DNA of 64,000 nucleotides from Burkholderiaceae bacterium (GCA_024235955.1 JACKLJ010000001.1:667501-731500), one strand, 5' to 3'; shown: positions 44,385 through 53,445, numbered from the stretch's first letter. Numbers and translations are program-made. The notes: a model not told the origin generated them from the letters alone.

Positions 44385-45956
44385 ATGAGGCGCGTCGGCC
44401 GGGCCGTCACCATCGTCTGGGTCTCGCTGCGCTACGGGCTCGACGAGCTGGTGCTCACCAGCTTCCAGAAGCCGTGGCTGCGGGGCCTGGCGCGCATTGC
44501 TTCCATCGGGCGCGACCTGTCGGCGCCGCGCGGCCAGCGGCTGCGGGAGGCGCTGGAGCGGCTCGGGCCGATCTTCGTCAAGTTCGGCCAGGTGCTGTCG
44601 ACGCGGCGCGACCTGCTGCCGCCCGACATCGCCGACGAGCTGGCGCTGTTGCAGGACCGCGTGCCGCCGTTTCCGGCCGACGTGGCCATCGCCACCATCG
44701 AGCGCGCCTTCCGGCGCCCGCTGACGAGTCTGTTCACCAGCTTCGAGCGCCAGCCGGTGGCCAGCGCGTCGATCGCCCAGGTGCATTTCGCCACCCTGAC
44801 CGACAAGAACGGCCGCGAGCGCGAGGTGGCGGTGAAGGTGCTGCGGCCCGGCATGCTGAAGGTGATCGAGCAGGATCTGGACCTGATCCACATGATGGCG
44901 CGCTGGGTGGAGCGCCTGTCGGCCGACGGCAAGCGCCTGAAGCCGCGCGAGGTGGTGGGCGAGTTCGATAAGTACCTGCACGACGAGCTGGACCTGGTGC
45001 GCGAGGCGGCCAGCGCCGCCCAGCTGCGCCGCAACATGGCGGGGCTGGATCTGGTGCTGGTCCCCGAGATGTTCTGGGACCTGTGCCGCTCCGACGTGAT
45101 CGTGATGGAACGCATGCACGGCATCCCGATCGGCCAGGTCGAACGCGTGCGCGCGGCGGGGGTCGACATCCCCAAGCTGGCGCGCGACGGCGTGACCATC
45201 TTCTTCACCCAGGTGTTCCGTGACGGCTTCTTTCATGCCGACATGCACCCGGGCAACATCATGGTCAGCGTGGAACCGGCCACCTTCGGGCGCTACATCT
45301 CGCTGGACTTCGGCATCGTGGGCACGCTCACGCAGACCGACAAGGAGTACCTGGCGCAGAATTTCACGGCCTTCTTCCGGCGCGACTACAAGCGCGTGGC
45401 CGAACTGCACGTCGAGAGCGGCTGGGTGCCGCAAGACACCCGCATCGACGAGCTGGAGGCGGCCATCCGCAGCGTGTGCGAGCCCTACTTCGACCGGCCG
45501 CTGAAGGAAATCTCGCTCGGCATGGTGCTGATGCGGCTGTTCCAGACCTCGCGCCGCTTCAACGTGGAGATCCAGCCGCAGCTGGTGCTGCTGCAGAAGA
45601 CGCTGCTCAACGTGGAAGGCCTGGGCCGCCAGCTCGACCCGGACCTGGACCTGTGGCACACCGCCAAGCCGTTCCTGGAGAAGTGGATGCTGGAGCAGGT
45701 GGGGCCGCGCCGCTTCTGGCGCGAGCTGAAGGAACAGGCGCCGTACTACGCCCGCATGCTGCCCGACATGCCGCGCCTGCTGCACGGCTACCTGCAGCAG
45801 CGCCCGGTGGACGACCTGCGGCGCGAGCTGCGCCAGATGATGGCCGAGCAGCGCCGCACCAACCGTCTGCTGCAGGCGATCATCTACGGCGGCATCGGTT
45901 TCGTGCTGGGGCTGCTGGTCATGCAGCTGATCGTACGTTTGCGGTTTATTGGGTAA
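44385..45956 (+). CDS. ubiB: Ubiquinone biosynthesis kinase-like protein UbiB
   Basis: UbiB is an atypical ABC1/ADCK-family ATPase needed for ubiquinone synthesis, probably extracting precursors from the membrane. The 523-aa protein has the KxGQ motif (FVKFGQVLSTRRDLLP), the Ala-rich loop VASASIAQVH, the ATP-binding Lys in VAVKVLRPG, HADMHPGNIMV and DFGIVG. A C-terminal hydrophobic segment (YGGIGFVLGLLVMQLIV) anchors it. An R1 copy begins at its stop codon. Confidence 0.96.
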   Translation: MRRVGRAVTIVWVSLRYGLDELVLTSFQKPWLRGLARIASIGRDLSAPRGQRLREALERLGPIFVKFGQVLSTRRDLLPPDIADELALLQDRVPPFPADVAIATIERAFRRPLTSLFTSFERQPVASASIAQVHFATLTDKNGREREVAVKVLRPGMLKVIEQDLDLIHMMARWVERLSADGKRLKPREVVGEFDKYLHDELDLVREAASAAQLRRNMAGLDLVLVPEMFWDLCRSDVIVMERMHGIPIGQVERVRAAGVDIPKLARDGVTIFFTQVFRDGFFHADMHPGNIMVSVEPATFGRYISLDFGIVGTLTQTDKEYLAQNFTAFFRRDYKRVAELHVESGWVPQDTRIDELEAAIRSVCEPYFDRPLKEISLGMVLMRLFQTSRRFNVEIQPQLVLLQKTLLNVEGLGRQLDPDLDLWHTAKPFLEKWMLEQVGPRRFWRELKEQAPYYARMLPDMPRLLHGYLQQRPVDDLRRELRQMMAEQRRTNRLLQAIIYGGIGFVLGLLVMQLIVRLRFIG

Positions 45957-45999
45957 TATCCGGGTCCAGCCCAATCACGGCAAGCGCAGGCAGCTATCA
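45955..45999 (-). repeat. R1 repeat, copy 9, abutting the ubiB stop
   Basis: Reverse-sense copy: ATATCCGGGTCCAGCCC, loop AATCACGGC, then AAGCGCAGGCAGCTATC. Its first bases overlap the ubiB TAA. Confidence 0.75.
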
Positions 46000-46069
46000 C
46001 AAGGGTAGCATTTGTGGGCTGGTTTCAACCATCTGGAGTGTGGGTCCGGGCCAGGACAGAGGAAAAAGC

Positions 46070-47524
46070 ATGTTGGTAAGCTTCATCGTCTTGTACCTGC
46101 TGGGCTCGATCGCCATCGGCCTGATGGCCGCGCGCCGGGTGCACAACACCGCCGACTACGCGGTGGCCGGCCGCAACCTGCCGCTGCCGGTGATCATCGC
46201 CACCACCTTTGCCACCTGGTTCGGCTCGGAAACGGTGCTCGGCGTGTCGGCCCAGTTCGTGCGCGAAGGCCTGGGCGGCGTGGTGGAAGACCCGTTCGGC
46301 GCCTCCATGTGCCTGGTGCTGGTGGGCCTGTTCTTCGCCTACCGCCTGTACAAGCGCAACCTGATCACCATCGGCGACTATTACCGCCAGCGCTTCGGCC
46401 GGACGATCGAGGTGGTGTGCTCGCTCATCATCCTGTTCTCCTACCTGGGCTGGGTGGCGGCGCAGATCACGGCGCTGGGGCTGGTGTTCAACCTGCTGAG
46501 CGACGGCGCCATCACCGTGACCTGGGGCATGGTGATCGGGACCGCGGTGGTGCTGGTCTACACGCTGTTCGGCGGCATGTGGTCGGTGGCGCTGACGGAT
46601 TTCGTGCAGATGATCGTCATCGGCGTCGGGCTAGTGGCCATCGCCTGGTTCGCCGCCGACATGGCCGGCGGTGCCGGCAAGGTGATCGACTTCGCGGCCA
46701 GCCAGGGCAAATTCCAGTTTTTCCCCACCAGCGGCAGCACCAAGGACTGGATCTTCTTCTTCGCCGCCGGCATCACCATGATGCTGGGCTCCATCCCGCA
46801 GCAGGACGTGTTCCAGCGCGTGATGTCGTCCGACAGTGCGGAGACCGCCCGGCGTGGCCCGGTCATCGGCGGCCTGCTGTACCTGGCGTTCGCCTTCATC
46901 CCGATGTTCGTGGTCACCGCCGCGGTGCTGGTGATGCCCGAGACGCCTGCGCTGCTGAAGGACGATCCGCAGAAGATCCTGCCCACGCTGGTGATGGCCC
47001 ACATGCCCGTGCTGCTGCAGGTGGCCTTCTTCGGCGCGCTGCTGTCGGCCATCATGTCCACTGCCTCGGCCACGCTGCTGGCGCCTTCCACCACCTTCGT
47101 GGAAAACATCCTGCGCAACCTGCATCCGGGCATGAGCGACGCACAGACACTGAAGGCGATGCGCATCAGCGTGCTGGTGTTCACCGGCTGCGTGCTGACC
47201 TACGCCATCACCATGAAGGGCTCGTCGATCTACGACCTGGTGTCGGGTGCCTACCAGGTGCCCCTCGTGGGGGCCTTCGTGCCGCTGGTGTTCGGCTTGT
47301 ACTGGCACCGCGCGACCACGCAGGGCGCGCTGCTCGCGGTGGTGCTGGGCATCGGGGTGTGGCTCCTGTTCGCGGGCAGCCCGATGCTGCACGAGGCCTT
47401 CCCGCAGCAACTGGCCGGTCTGCTGGCGGCGCTGATCGGCATGTTCGCCGGATCGCTGGCGCCGCAATGGGTGGCGGACCACAAGGGCCACGTGCACCAT
47501 TTCGAAGGCAGCGCTGCAGCCTGA
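46070..47524 (+). CDS. Sodium:solute symporter family protein
   Basis: This 484-aa inner-membrane protein has about 13 hydrophobic segments of the SSS (PutP/PanF-like) family. The N-terminal RNLPLPVIIATTFATWFGSETVLGVS and the central LSAIMSTASATLLAPSTTFVENIL segments are typical of its sodium and substrate site helices. The substrate cannot be read from the sequence. AGGAAAAAGC precedes the ATG at 46070. It is followed by terminator-like hairpins. Confidence 0.9.
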   Translation: MLVSFIVLYLLGSIAIGLMAARRVHNTADYAVAGRNLPLPVIIATTFATWFGSETVLGVSAQFVREGLGGVVEDPFGASMCLVLVGLFFAYRLYKRNLITIGDYYRQRFGRTIEVVCSLIILFSYLGWVAAQITALGLVFNLLSDGAITVTWGMVIGTAVVLVYTLFGGMWSVALTDFVQMIVIGVGLVAIAWFAADMAGGAGKVIDFAASQGKFQFFPTSGSTKDWIFFFAAGITMMLGSIPQQDVFQRVMSSDSAETARRGPVIGGLLYLAFAFIPMFVVTAAVLVMPETPALLKDDPQKILPTLVMAHMPVLLQVAFFGALLSAIMSTASATLLAPSTTFVENILRNLHPGMSDAQTLKAMRISVLVFTGCVLTYAITMKGSSIYDLVSGAYQVPLVGAFVPLVFGLYWHRATTQGALLAVVLGIGVWLLFAGSPMLHEAFPQQLAGLLAALIGMFAGSLAPQWVADHKGHVHHFEGSAAA

Positions 47525-47568
47525 GCCTCTTCCGGGCCGGGCGCCACGGTGCCCGGCGGCTGTTTCCG

Positions 47569-47594
47569 GCCTGACGAGGCTCGTCAGGCGGGTT
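47569..47594 (+). terminator. Predicted terminator after the symporter gene
   Basis: GCCTGACGA (47569-47577) pairs with TCGTCAGGC (47581-47589), a tight 9-bp stem with a 3-nt loop, followed by GGGTTT. A weaker GC hairpin lies just before it. The T-run is short. Confidence 0.6.
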
Positions 47595-47681
47595 TCCCGA
47601 GCCGGGCCGCAATTCGGGGCTGTAACTGAGGCACCTGTAGCTGGCGGGGGCGCTCTGCAAGCGCTGGGCAGGGGGCGAAAC

Positions 47682-47687
47682 TATAAT
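47682..47687 (+). promoter_or_regulatory. Predicted -10 of the fmdB-DUF502-aspS group
   Basis: A perfect TATAAT lies 34 nt before the fmdB ATG in a locally AT-rich patch. No good -35 is present. Confidence 0.5.
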
Positions 47688-47721
47688 TAAAAGTTTTGCG
47701 CGATTTCCCTGTCGTGACGCC

Positions 47722-48075
47722 ATGCCCATCTACGCCTACAAGTGCGCCACCTGCGGCTTTGCCAAGGATGTGCTGCAGAAGATCTCCGATCCGCCGCTGA
47801 CGGTCTGCCCGTCCTGCGGCGCGCCTGCGTTCCAGAAGCAGATCACGGCCGCCGGCTTCCAGCTCAAGGGCTCCGGTTGGTATGTGACGGACTTCCGCGA
47901 CGGCAAGGGCGGCCAGGGCAAGACGGCGGACAAGGGCTCCGGCAGCGGCGATGCCGCCAAGAGCGGCGACACGGGCGGCACCAAACCGGACAGCGCGGCG
48001 CCCACCCCGGCACCGGCTGCTTCGCCTGCGCCCGCTGCCAGCCCGGCGCCTGCCACCAAGCCATCGGCCGACTGA
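47722..48075 (+). CDS. FmdB-family zinc-ribbon protein
   Basis: This 117-aa protein starts with the zinc ribbon MPIYAYKCATCGFAKDVLQ...CPSCGAPAF, with two CxxC pairs. The rest is a Lys/Gly-rich and then Ala/Pro-rich tail of low complexity (TPAPAASPAPAASPAPA). FmdB-type proteins are putative regulators of unknown mechanism. It heads the group fmdB-DUF502-aspS, an arrangement frequent in Burkholderiales. Confidence 0.9.
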   Translation: MPIYAYKCATCGFAKDVLQKISDPPLTVCPSCGAPAFQKQITAAGFQLKGSGWYVTDFRDGKGGQGKTADKGSGSGDAAKSGDTGGTKPDSAAPTPAPAASPAPAASPAPATKPSAD

Positions 48076-48111
48076 GGCCGCGCCGCTTTTCGCCCGACGG
48101 AACCCCCGCCC

Positions 48112-48849
48112 ATGTCCCGCATCAAGCAGTACTTCATCACCGGCCTGCTGGTGTGGCTGCCCATGGGCATCACCGTGTGGGTGCTGCTGTGGCTGGTGGG
48201 CATCCTGGACGGCATCTTCCTGGGGGTGCTGTCGGCGCTGGAGGCCATGATCCCCGGCCTGTCGGTGCTGGGCGAGCGGCTGCGGCACATCCCCGGCCTG
48301 GGCGTGATCCTGGTGGCCATCGTGGTGTTCGCCACCGGCCTGTTCGTGGCCAACATGTTCGGCCAGTGGTGGCTGCGCCAGTGGGACCGGCTGATGACAC
48401 GCATCCCGGTGGTGCGGAGCATCTATTCCAGCGTCAAGCAGGTGTCGGACACGCTGTTTTCCGGTTCCGGGCAGGCCTTCTCCAAGGCGGTGCTGGTGCA
48501 GTACCCGCGCCAGGGCGCCTGGACCATCGCCTTCCTCACTGGTAAGCCGGGGGGCGAGGTCGCCCGCTACCTGGCTGGCGACTACATCAGCATCTACGTG
48601 CCCACCACCCCCAACCCCACCTCGGGCTTCTTCCTGATGGTGCCGCGGGCCGACGTGGTGGAACTCAAGATGAGCGTGGACGAAGCGCTCAAGTACGTCA
48701 TTTCCATGGGCGTGGTGGCGCCACCCGTGCACGTGCCGCCACCGCCGCCGGGCGAGCCGGCGCCCGTGCCGCAGGTGCCCGGCATCACTGGCCCGCTCAA
48801 CCCGCCGGAGGCCGAGGCGTCGGCCTCAGGCTCATCCGTTTCTCCCTGA
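48112..48849 (+). CDS. DUF502 membrane protein
   Basis: This 245-aa protein has two N-terminal membrane helices (YFITGLLVWLPMGITVWVLLWLVGIL and IPGLGVILVAIVVFATGLFVANMFG). A conserved soluble domain follows (RLMTRIPVVRSIYSSVKQVSDTLFSG, SIYVPTTPNPTSGFFLMVP), and then a Pro-rich tail. DUF502 proteins are inner-membrane proteins of unknown function. It lies 4 nt upstream of aspS and is co-transcribed. Confidence 0.9.
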   Translation: MSRIKQYFITGLLVWLPMGITVWVLLWLVGILDGIFLGVLSALEAMIPGLSVLGERLRHIPGLGVILVAIVVFATGLFVANMFGQWWLRQWDRLMTRIPVVRSIYSSVKQVSDTLFSGSGQAFSKAVLVQYPRQGAWTIAFLTGKPGGEVARYLAGDYISIYVPTTPNPTSGFFLMVPRADVVELKMSVDEALKYVISMGVVAPPVHVPPPPPGEPAPVPQVPGITGPLNPPEAEASASGSSVSP

Positions 48850-48853
48850 AAGC

Positions 48854-50665
48854 ATGTCCATGTCCACCACAGCCCCCGCGCCCATGCGCAGCCACTACTG
48901 CGGTCTGGTGACCGAAGCGCTGATCGGCCAGACCGTCACCCTGTGCGGCTGGGTCAACCGCCGGCGCGACCACGGCGGTGTGATCTTCGTCGACCTGCGC
49001 GACCGCGAAGGCTACGTGCAGGTGGTGTGCGACCCGGACCGCCCGGAGATGTTCAAGGTGGCCGAGGAACTGCGCAACGAGTTCTGCGTGCAGGTCAAGG
49101 GCCTGGTGCGCGCGCGCCCGGAAGGCACCACCAACGACAGCCTCAAGAGCGGCAAGATCGAGGTGCTGTGCCACGAGCTGAAGGTGCTCAACCCATCGGT
49201 CACACCGCCGTTCCAGCTCGACGACGAGAACCTGTCGGAAACCACGCGCCTCACCCACCGCGTGCTGGATCTGCGCCGCCCGGTGATGCAGCGCAACCTG
49301 ATGCTGCGCTACAAGGTGGCGATGGCGGTGCGCCGCTTCCTGGACGAGCACGGCTTCGTCGACATCGAGACGCCCATGCTCACCAAGAGCACGCCCGAGG
49401 GCGCGCGCGACTACCTGGTGCCCAGCCGCGTGCACGACGGCCACTTCTTCGCGCTGCCGCAGTCGCCTCAGCTGTTCAAGCAGCTGCTGATGGTGTCCGG
49501 CTTCGACCGCTACTACCAGATCACCAAGTGCTTCCGCGACGAAGACCTGCGCGCCGACCGCCAGCCCGAGTTCACGCAGATCGACATCGAGACCTCGTTC
49601 CTTGGCGAGCAGGAGATCCGGGACCTGTTCCAGGGCATGATCAAGCACGTGTTCCAGGTGGCGCTGGGCGTGGACCTGGGTGAGTTCCCGGTGATGCCGT
49701 ATGCCGAAGCCATGCACCGCTTCGGCTCCGACAAGCCCGACCTGCGCGTCAGGCTCGAGTTCACCGAGCTCACCGACGTGATGAAGGACGTGGACTTCAA
49801 GGTCTTCAGCGGCCCGGCCACCACGCCGGGCGGCCGCGTGGTCGCGTTGCGCGTGCCGGGCGGCGGCGAGATGAGCCGCGGCGAGATCGACGGCTACACC
49901 GAGTTCGTCAAGATCTACGGCGCCAAGGGCCTGGCCTGGATCAAGGTGAACGACGCCGCCAAGGGGCGCGACGGCCTGCAGTCGCCCATCGTGAAGAACC
50001 TGCACGACGCCGCCATCGCCGAAATCCTGCAGCGCACCGGCGCGCAGAGCGGCGACATCCTGTTCTTCGGCGCCGACAAGGCCAAGGTGGTCAACGATGG
50101 CATCGGCGCGCTGCGCCTGAAGATCGGCCACTCCGACTTCGCCAGGAAGACCGGCGTGTTCGAGAGCCGGTGGGCGCCGCTGTGGGTGGTGGACTTCCCG
50201 ATGTTCGAGTACGACGAGGAAGAGGGCCGCTGGAACGCCATGCACCACCCCTTCACCAGCCCGAAGGACGGCCACGAGGACTACATGGACAGCGACCCCG
50301 GCCGCTGCGTGGCCAAGGCCTACGACATGGTGCTGAACGGCTGGGAGCTGGGCGGCGGCTCGGTGCGTATCCACCGCGCCGAAGTGCAGAAGAAGGTGTT
50401 CGACGCGCTCAACATCACGCCGGAAGACGCGCAGGTCAAGTTCGGCTTCCTGCTGGACGCGCTGCAGTACGGCGCGCCCCCGCACGGCGGCCTGGCCTTC
50501 GGCCTCGACCGCCTGGTCACGCTGATGACGGGCGCCGAGTCCATCCGCGACGTGATCGCCTTCCCCAAGACCCAGCGCGCCCAGTGTCTGCTCACCCAGG
50601 CGCCCAGCCTGGTGGACGAGAAGCAGTTGCGCGAACTGCACATCCGCTTGCGCAACCCGGGTTGA
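48854..50665 (+). CDS. aspS: Aspartyl-tRNA synthetase, predicted non-discriminating
   Basis: AspRS charges tRNA-Asp. The 603-aa bacterial-type enzyme has the N-terminal anticodon-binding OB fold, class II motifs 1-3 (FVDIETPMLTKSTPEGARDYLVP, CFRDEDLRADRQPEFTQID, GLAFGLDRLVTLM) and the GAD insertion. In the anticodon domain it has His40 (RRRDHGGV), matching His31 of the Pseudomonas aeruginosa enzyme, where E. coli has Leu30, and Gly91, matching Gly82 there. These residues mark AspRS that also charges tRNA-Asn, so Asn-tRNA is probably made by transamidation with GatCAB. The ATG at 48854 is used; a second ATG is at 48860. An R2 repeat follows the stop. Confidence 0.96.
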   Translation: MSMSTTAPAPMRSHYCGLVTEALIGQTVTLCGWVNRRRDHGGVIFVDLRDREGYVQVVCDPDRPEMFKVAEELRNEFCVQVKGLVRARPEGTTNDSLKSGKIEVLCHELKVLNPSVTPPFQLDDENLSETTRLTHRVLDLRRPVMQRNLMLRYKVAMAVRRFLDEHGFVDIETPMLTKSTPEGARDYLVPSRVHDGHFFALPQSPQLFKQLLMVSGFDRYYQITKCFRDEDLRADRQPEFTQIDIETSFLGEQEIRDLFQGMIKHVFQVALGVDLGEFPVMPYAEAMHRFGSDKPDLRVRLEFTELTDVMKDVDFKVFSGPATTPGGRVVALRVPGGGEMSRGEIDGYTEFVKIYGAKGLAWIKVNDAAKGRDGLQSPIVKNLHDAAIAEILQRTGAQSGDILFFGADKAKVVNDGIGALRLKIGHSDFARKTGVFESRWAPLWVVDFPMFEYDEEEGRWNAMHHPFTSPKDGHEDYMDSDPGRCVAKAYDMVLNGWELGGGSVRIHRAEVQKKVFDALNITPEDAQVKFGFLLDALQYGAPPHGGLAFGLDRLVTLMTGAESIRDVIAFPKTQRAQCLLTQAPSLVDEKQLRELHIRLRNPG

Positions 50666-50669
50666 ACAG

Positions 50670-50784
50670 GACACCCCCCTGAGTCGCTGACGCGCCTTCC
50701 CCCTCTTGCTTCGCGAGGGGGCACCGCCAGTGGCCGGTTCAAGCCCGGCCACGGCGGTCGCTGGCCTGGCCTGCTCCGCGGCCA
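50670..50784 (+). repeat. R2 repeat, copy 2, after aspS
   Basis: This copy begins 5 nt after the aspS stop and shows both hairpins clearly: CCCCCTC/GAGGGGG and GTGGCCGG/CCGGCCAC, ending CTGCTCCGCGGCC. It is the best-preserved copy. Confidence 0.85.
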
Positions 50785-50894
50785 TCTGATCTTGAACCTC
50801 TGCGCAGGGGCGCGCGGCCCCGCTTGCGCCACCGTCCTACGGGTGGTGCCCCGGCTTTGGGCTACGATGTGGCATCACCTTCAAGGAGAAGTGC

Positions 50895-51218
50895 ATGTCC
50901 GACCTCGTTGACTCTGCCGTGGAAACCAAGGAACAGCTCGTGTCCAACCTGCGCCGCGTGATTTCCGACGCCGAAGACCTGCTGGCCGCCACTGCTGGCC
51001 AGACCGACAGCAAGATGGCCGACCTGCGTGCGCGCGCCAAGGAAAACCTGGCGGTCGCCCGTGAAAAGCTGGCCGACGCCACCGCCGCCGGCCGCGAACG
51101 CGCCCGTCAGGCCGCCGCGGCGACCGACGACTACGTGCACGACAACCCCTGGTCGTCCATCGGCGCCGCCGCCGCGCTGGGTCTGCTGATCGGTGTGCTG
51201 CTCGGCACGCGTCGCTGA
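50895..51218 (+). CDS. DUF883/ElaB-YqjD-like C-tail-anchored protein
   Basis: This 107-aa protein is helical and amphipathic (LVSNLRRVISDAEDLLAATAGQTDSKMADLRARAKENL) with a C-terminal membrane anchor (PWSSIGAAAALGLLIGVLLGTRR). E. coli YqjD, ElaB and YgaM of this family bind inactive ribosomes at the membrane in stationary phase; that role is known of the family, not shown here. It is the first of three genes resembling yqjD-yqjE-yqjK. AAGGAGAAG precedes the ATG. Confidence 0.9.
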   Translation: MSDLVDSAVETKEQLVSNLRRVISDAEDLLAATAGQTDSKMADLRARAKENLAVAREKLADATAAGRERARQAAAATDDYVHDNPWSSIGAAAALGLLIGVLLGTRR

Positions 51219-51325
51219 AGTTTTTTCGCCGATGAGGGCGCTCTGGCGCCTCCTCGATCACCCTGTGGCGGACACCCGTCGCGGGGTGGCGTGATCGCCT
51301 GCCCCAGCCGCTGCTCACCCCCTCC

Positions 51326-51706
51326 ATGCCATCCAGCCAGGAATCTCCCAGCACCGCCAGCCGCGTCCGGCTGTTGCTGGCCGACGTGATCGAGCTGGTG
51401 CAGGTGCGCCTGGAACTGTTCACGGTCGAGGCGCGGCTGGAAACCGCGCGCCTGGTCTGGATGCTGATGCTGGGCGCCTTTGCCGTGGTGCTGCTCAGCT
51501 TCGGGCTGATCTTCCTGTCGATCTTCATCACCGTGCTGCTCTGGGACACCCATCGCGAGCTGGCGCTGGCGGTGTTCACCGCGCTGTTCCTGGGCGGCGG
51601 CTTCGTGCTGCTGGTGCTGGCGCGCTCACGCTTCAAGCAGGGCGCGCGCATGTTCGCGGCGACCCGGGCCGAGCTGCAGCGTGACAAGGAGCGCATGCAG
51701 CCATGA
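51326..51706 (+). CDS. YqjE-like / phage holin superfamily (DUF1469) membrane protein
   Basis: This 126-aa protein has a short N-terminal amphipathic region (LLLADVIELVQVRLELFTVEARLETARLV) and two membrane segments (WMLMLGAFAVVLLSFGLIFLSIFITVLLW and LALAVFTALFLGGGFVLLVLA). It resembles E. coli YqjE and the holin-like DUF1469 family. It follows the DUF883 gene in the usual order; its function is unknown. Confidence 0.88.
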   Translation: MPSSQESPSTASRVRLLLADVIELVQVRLELFTVEARLETARLVWMLMLGAFAVVLLSFGLIFLSIFITVLLWDTHRELALAVFTALFLGGGFVLLVLARSRFKQGARMFAATRAELQRDKERMQP

Positions 51707-51764
51707 GAGCAGTGGGCTGCGCTGTCACACCGGTTCCGACGCGCACGGCGCGGAGGGCCGGCCG

Positions 51765-52079
51765 GTGAGCGCCCCCGAATTCGAGGATCTGTTTGCCCGA
51801 CGTCAACAGCTTCGCGTGCGCTCCGCCCAGCTGCGCGAGCAGATCGCCGTGCGCGCCCAGGTGGCGCGCCCCGCGCTGCGCCTGGCCGACCGCGTGCAGG
51901 CCGGCACCGGCTGGATGCGCAGCCACCCCGAGCTGCTGGCCGTGGCCGGCGCCGCCGTGCTGGGCGCGGTGGTGGTGCGGCCCCGGCGCGCGCTGTCGCT
52001 GGGGCTGCGGCTCTGGTCGGGCTGGCAGGTGTTCCAGCGCGTGCGGCCGCTGGTCAACGCGCTGATGGGGCGGCGCTGA
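51765..52079 (+). CDS. YqjK-like protein
   Basis: This 104-aa protein starts at a GTG (51765) with CGGAGGG upstream. It has an Arg/Gln-rich helix (FARRQQLRVRSAQLREQIAVRAQ) and one hydrophobic segment (HPELLAVAGAAVLGAVVV). It is the third member of the yqjD-yqjE-yqjK-like trio. No function is assigned. Confidence 0.75.
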   Translation: MSAPEFEDLFARRQQLRVRSAQLREQIAVRAQVARPALRLADRVQAGTGWMRSHPELLAVAGAAVLGAVVVRPRRALSLGLRLWSGWQVFQRVRPLVNALMGRR

Positions 52080-52114
52080 TCCCGCCTCCCAGCGCCCGCA
52101 GATCCGCCACGGCC

Positions 52115-52624
52115 ATGAGCCCCGCGCCGGTTGTCGCCGCTCCCGCCGAAGCGCCGGCGGCGAAGCCCTGGAAGGTGCCCGAATCGGTGCTGGTGGTGAT
52201 CCACACCCCCGACCTGCAGGTGCTGCTGATGAACCGCGCCGACGCGCCCGGCCACTGGCAGTCGGTCACCGGCAGCAAGGACTGGCCCGGCGAACCCCTG
52301 CACGATACGGCCGTGCGCGAGGTGGCCGAGGAAACCGGTATCGACGCCCTGGCCCCCGGCTGCGAACTGCGCGACTGGCAGCTCGAGAACGTGTACGACA
52401 TCTACCCCGACTGGCGCTGGCGTTATGCCCCCGGCGTCACGCGCAACCGCGAACGCGTGTTCGGCCTGCGCGTGCCGGGCGTGCTGCCGGTGCGCCTGGC
52501 GCCGCGCGAGCACACGGCCAGCCTTTGGTTGCCCTGGCGCGAGGCGGCGGGGCGCTGCTTTTCGCCCTCCAACGCCGAGGCATTGCTGCTGCTGCCGCGC
52601 TTCACGCAAGGGGCGGGCGCATGA
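52115..52624 (+). CDS. nudB: Dihydroneopterin triphosphate diphosphatase NudB
   Basis: NudB removes pyrophosphate from dihydroneopterin triphosphate in folate synthesis. The 169-aa Nudix protein has the box GxxxxxD-xxREVxEETG (EPLHDTAVREVAEETGID), a substrate region WQSVTGSKDWPGE and the C-terminal WLPWREAA...LLPRF typical of the family. It is in the same group as aspS, as in E. coli, and near folE, which makes its substrate. Its stop overlaps the next start by ATGA. Confidence 0.92.
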   Translation: MSPAPVVAAPAEAPAAKPWKVPESVLVVIHTPDLQVLLMNRADAPGHWQSVTGSKDWPGEPLHDTAVREVAEETGIDALAPGCELRDWQLENVYDIYPDWRWRYAPGVTRNRERVFGLRVPGVLPVRLAPREHTASLWLPWREAAGRCFSPSNAEALLLLPRFTQGAGA

Positions 52625-53406
52625 GCGAGAGCCACCTGTTCCACCCGCCGGGCGGCATGCTCGCGCCCGACAGCGACCCGTCCGTGCTGCGCGTGGCCAC
52701 CTACAACATCCACAAGGGCGTGCAGGGCCTGGGCCCGGCGCGGCGGCTGGAGATCCACAACCTGGCGCTGGCCGTGGAAACGCTGGACGCCGACATCGTC
52801 TGCCTGCAGGAAGTGCGGCGCCTGAACCACCGCGAGGCCGGCTACTTCACCCGCTGGCCCGAGCTGCCGCAGGCCGACTTCCTGGCGCCCGAGGGCTATG
52901 AGGCGGTCTACGTGACCAACGCCTTCACCCGGCACGGCGAGCACGGCAACGCGCTGCTGTCGCGCTGGCCGGTGAGCGGCCACCGGCACGAGGACATGTC
53001 CGACCACCGCTTCGAGCAGCGCGGCCTGCTGCATGTGGAGGTGCTGGTCACCGGGCAGCCGGTGCACGTGATCGTGGTGCACTTCGGCCTCATCCCGGCC
53101 AGCCGGCGACGCCAGGCCGAGCAGGTGCGGCGCTACATCCAGCGCGAGATACCGGCCGGCGCGCCGGTGGTGGTGGCGGGCGACTTCAACGACTGGGGCT
53201 CGCGCGTGCAGCGGGTGCTGGCGCAGGACGCGCTGCACGGTTTCGAGGGCCCGCGCACCTACACCTACCCCTCGCGCCTGCCGGTGGTGCAGCTCGACCA
53301 CATCTACGCCCGCGGCCTGCGGCCGATCGGGCTGATGGCGCCGCGCGGGCGCGTGTGGCACCGCATGTCCGACCACCTGCCGCTGATCGCCGAGTTCCGG
53401 ATGTGA
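52621..53406 (+). CDS. Endonuclease/exonuclease/phosphatase family protein
   Basis: This 261-aa protein has the EEP fold: RVATYNIHKGVQG, the catalytic Glu in VCLQEVRRLN, His in HGEHGNALLSRWPV, DFNDWG, and the C-terminal LDHIYARGLRP plus SDHLPLIAEF motifs. Members include metal-dependent phosphodiesterases and nucleases; the substrate is unknown. It overlaps nudB by 4 nt. In many relatives a cardiolipin synthase follows; here folE follows. There is no signal peptide. Confidence 0.9.
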   Translation: MSESHLFHPPGGMLAPDSDPSVLRVATYNIHKGVQGLGPARRLEIHNLALAVETLDADIVCLQEVRRLNHREAGYFTRWPELPQADFLAPEGYEAVYVTNAFTRHGEHGNALLSRWPVSGHRHEDMSDHRFEQRGLLHVEVLVTGQPVHVIVVHFGLIPASRRRQAEQVRRYIQREIPAGAPVVVAGDFNDWGSRVQRVLAQDALHGFEGPRTYTYPSRLPVVQLDHIYARGLRPIGLMAPRGRVWHRMSDHLPLIAEFRM

Positions 53407-53445
53407 GCCCCGCTGCGCATCCAGCGGCATCGGTTACTATGTTTT

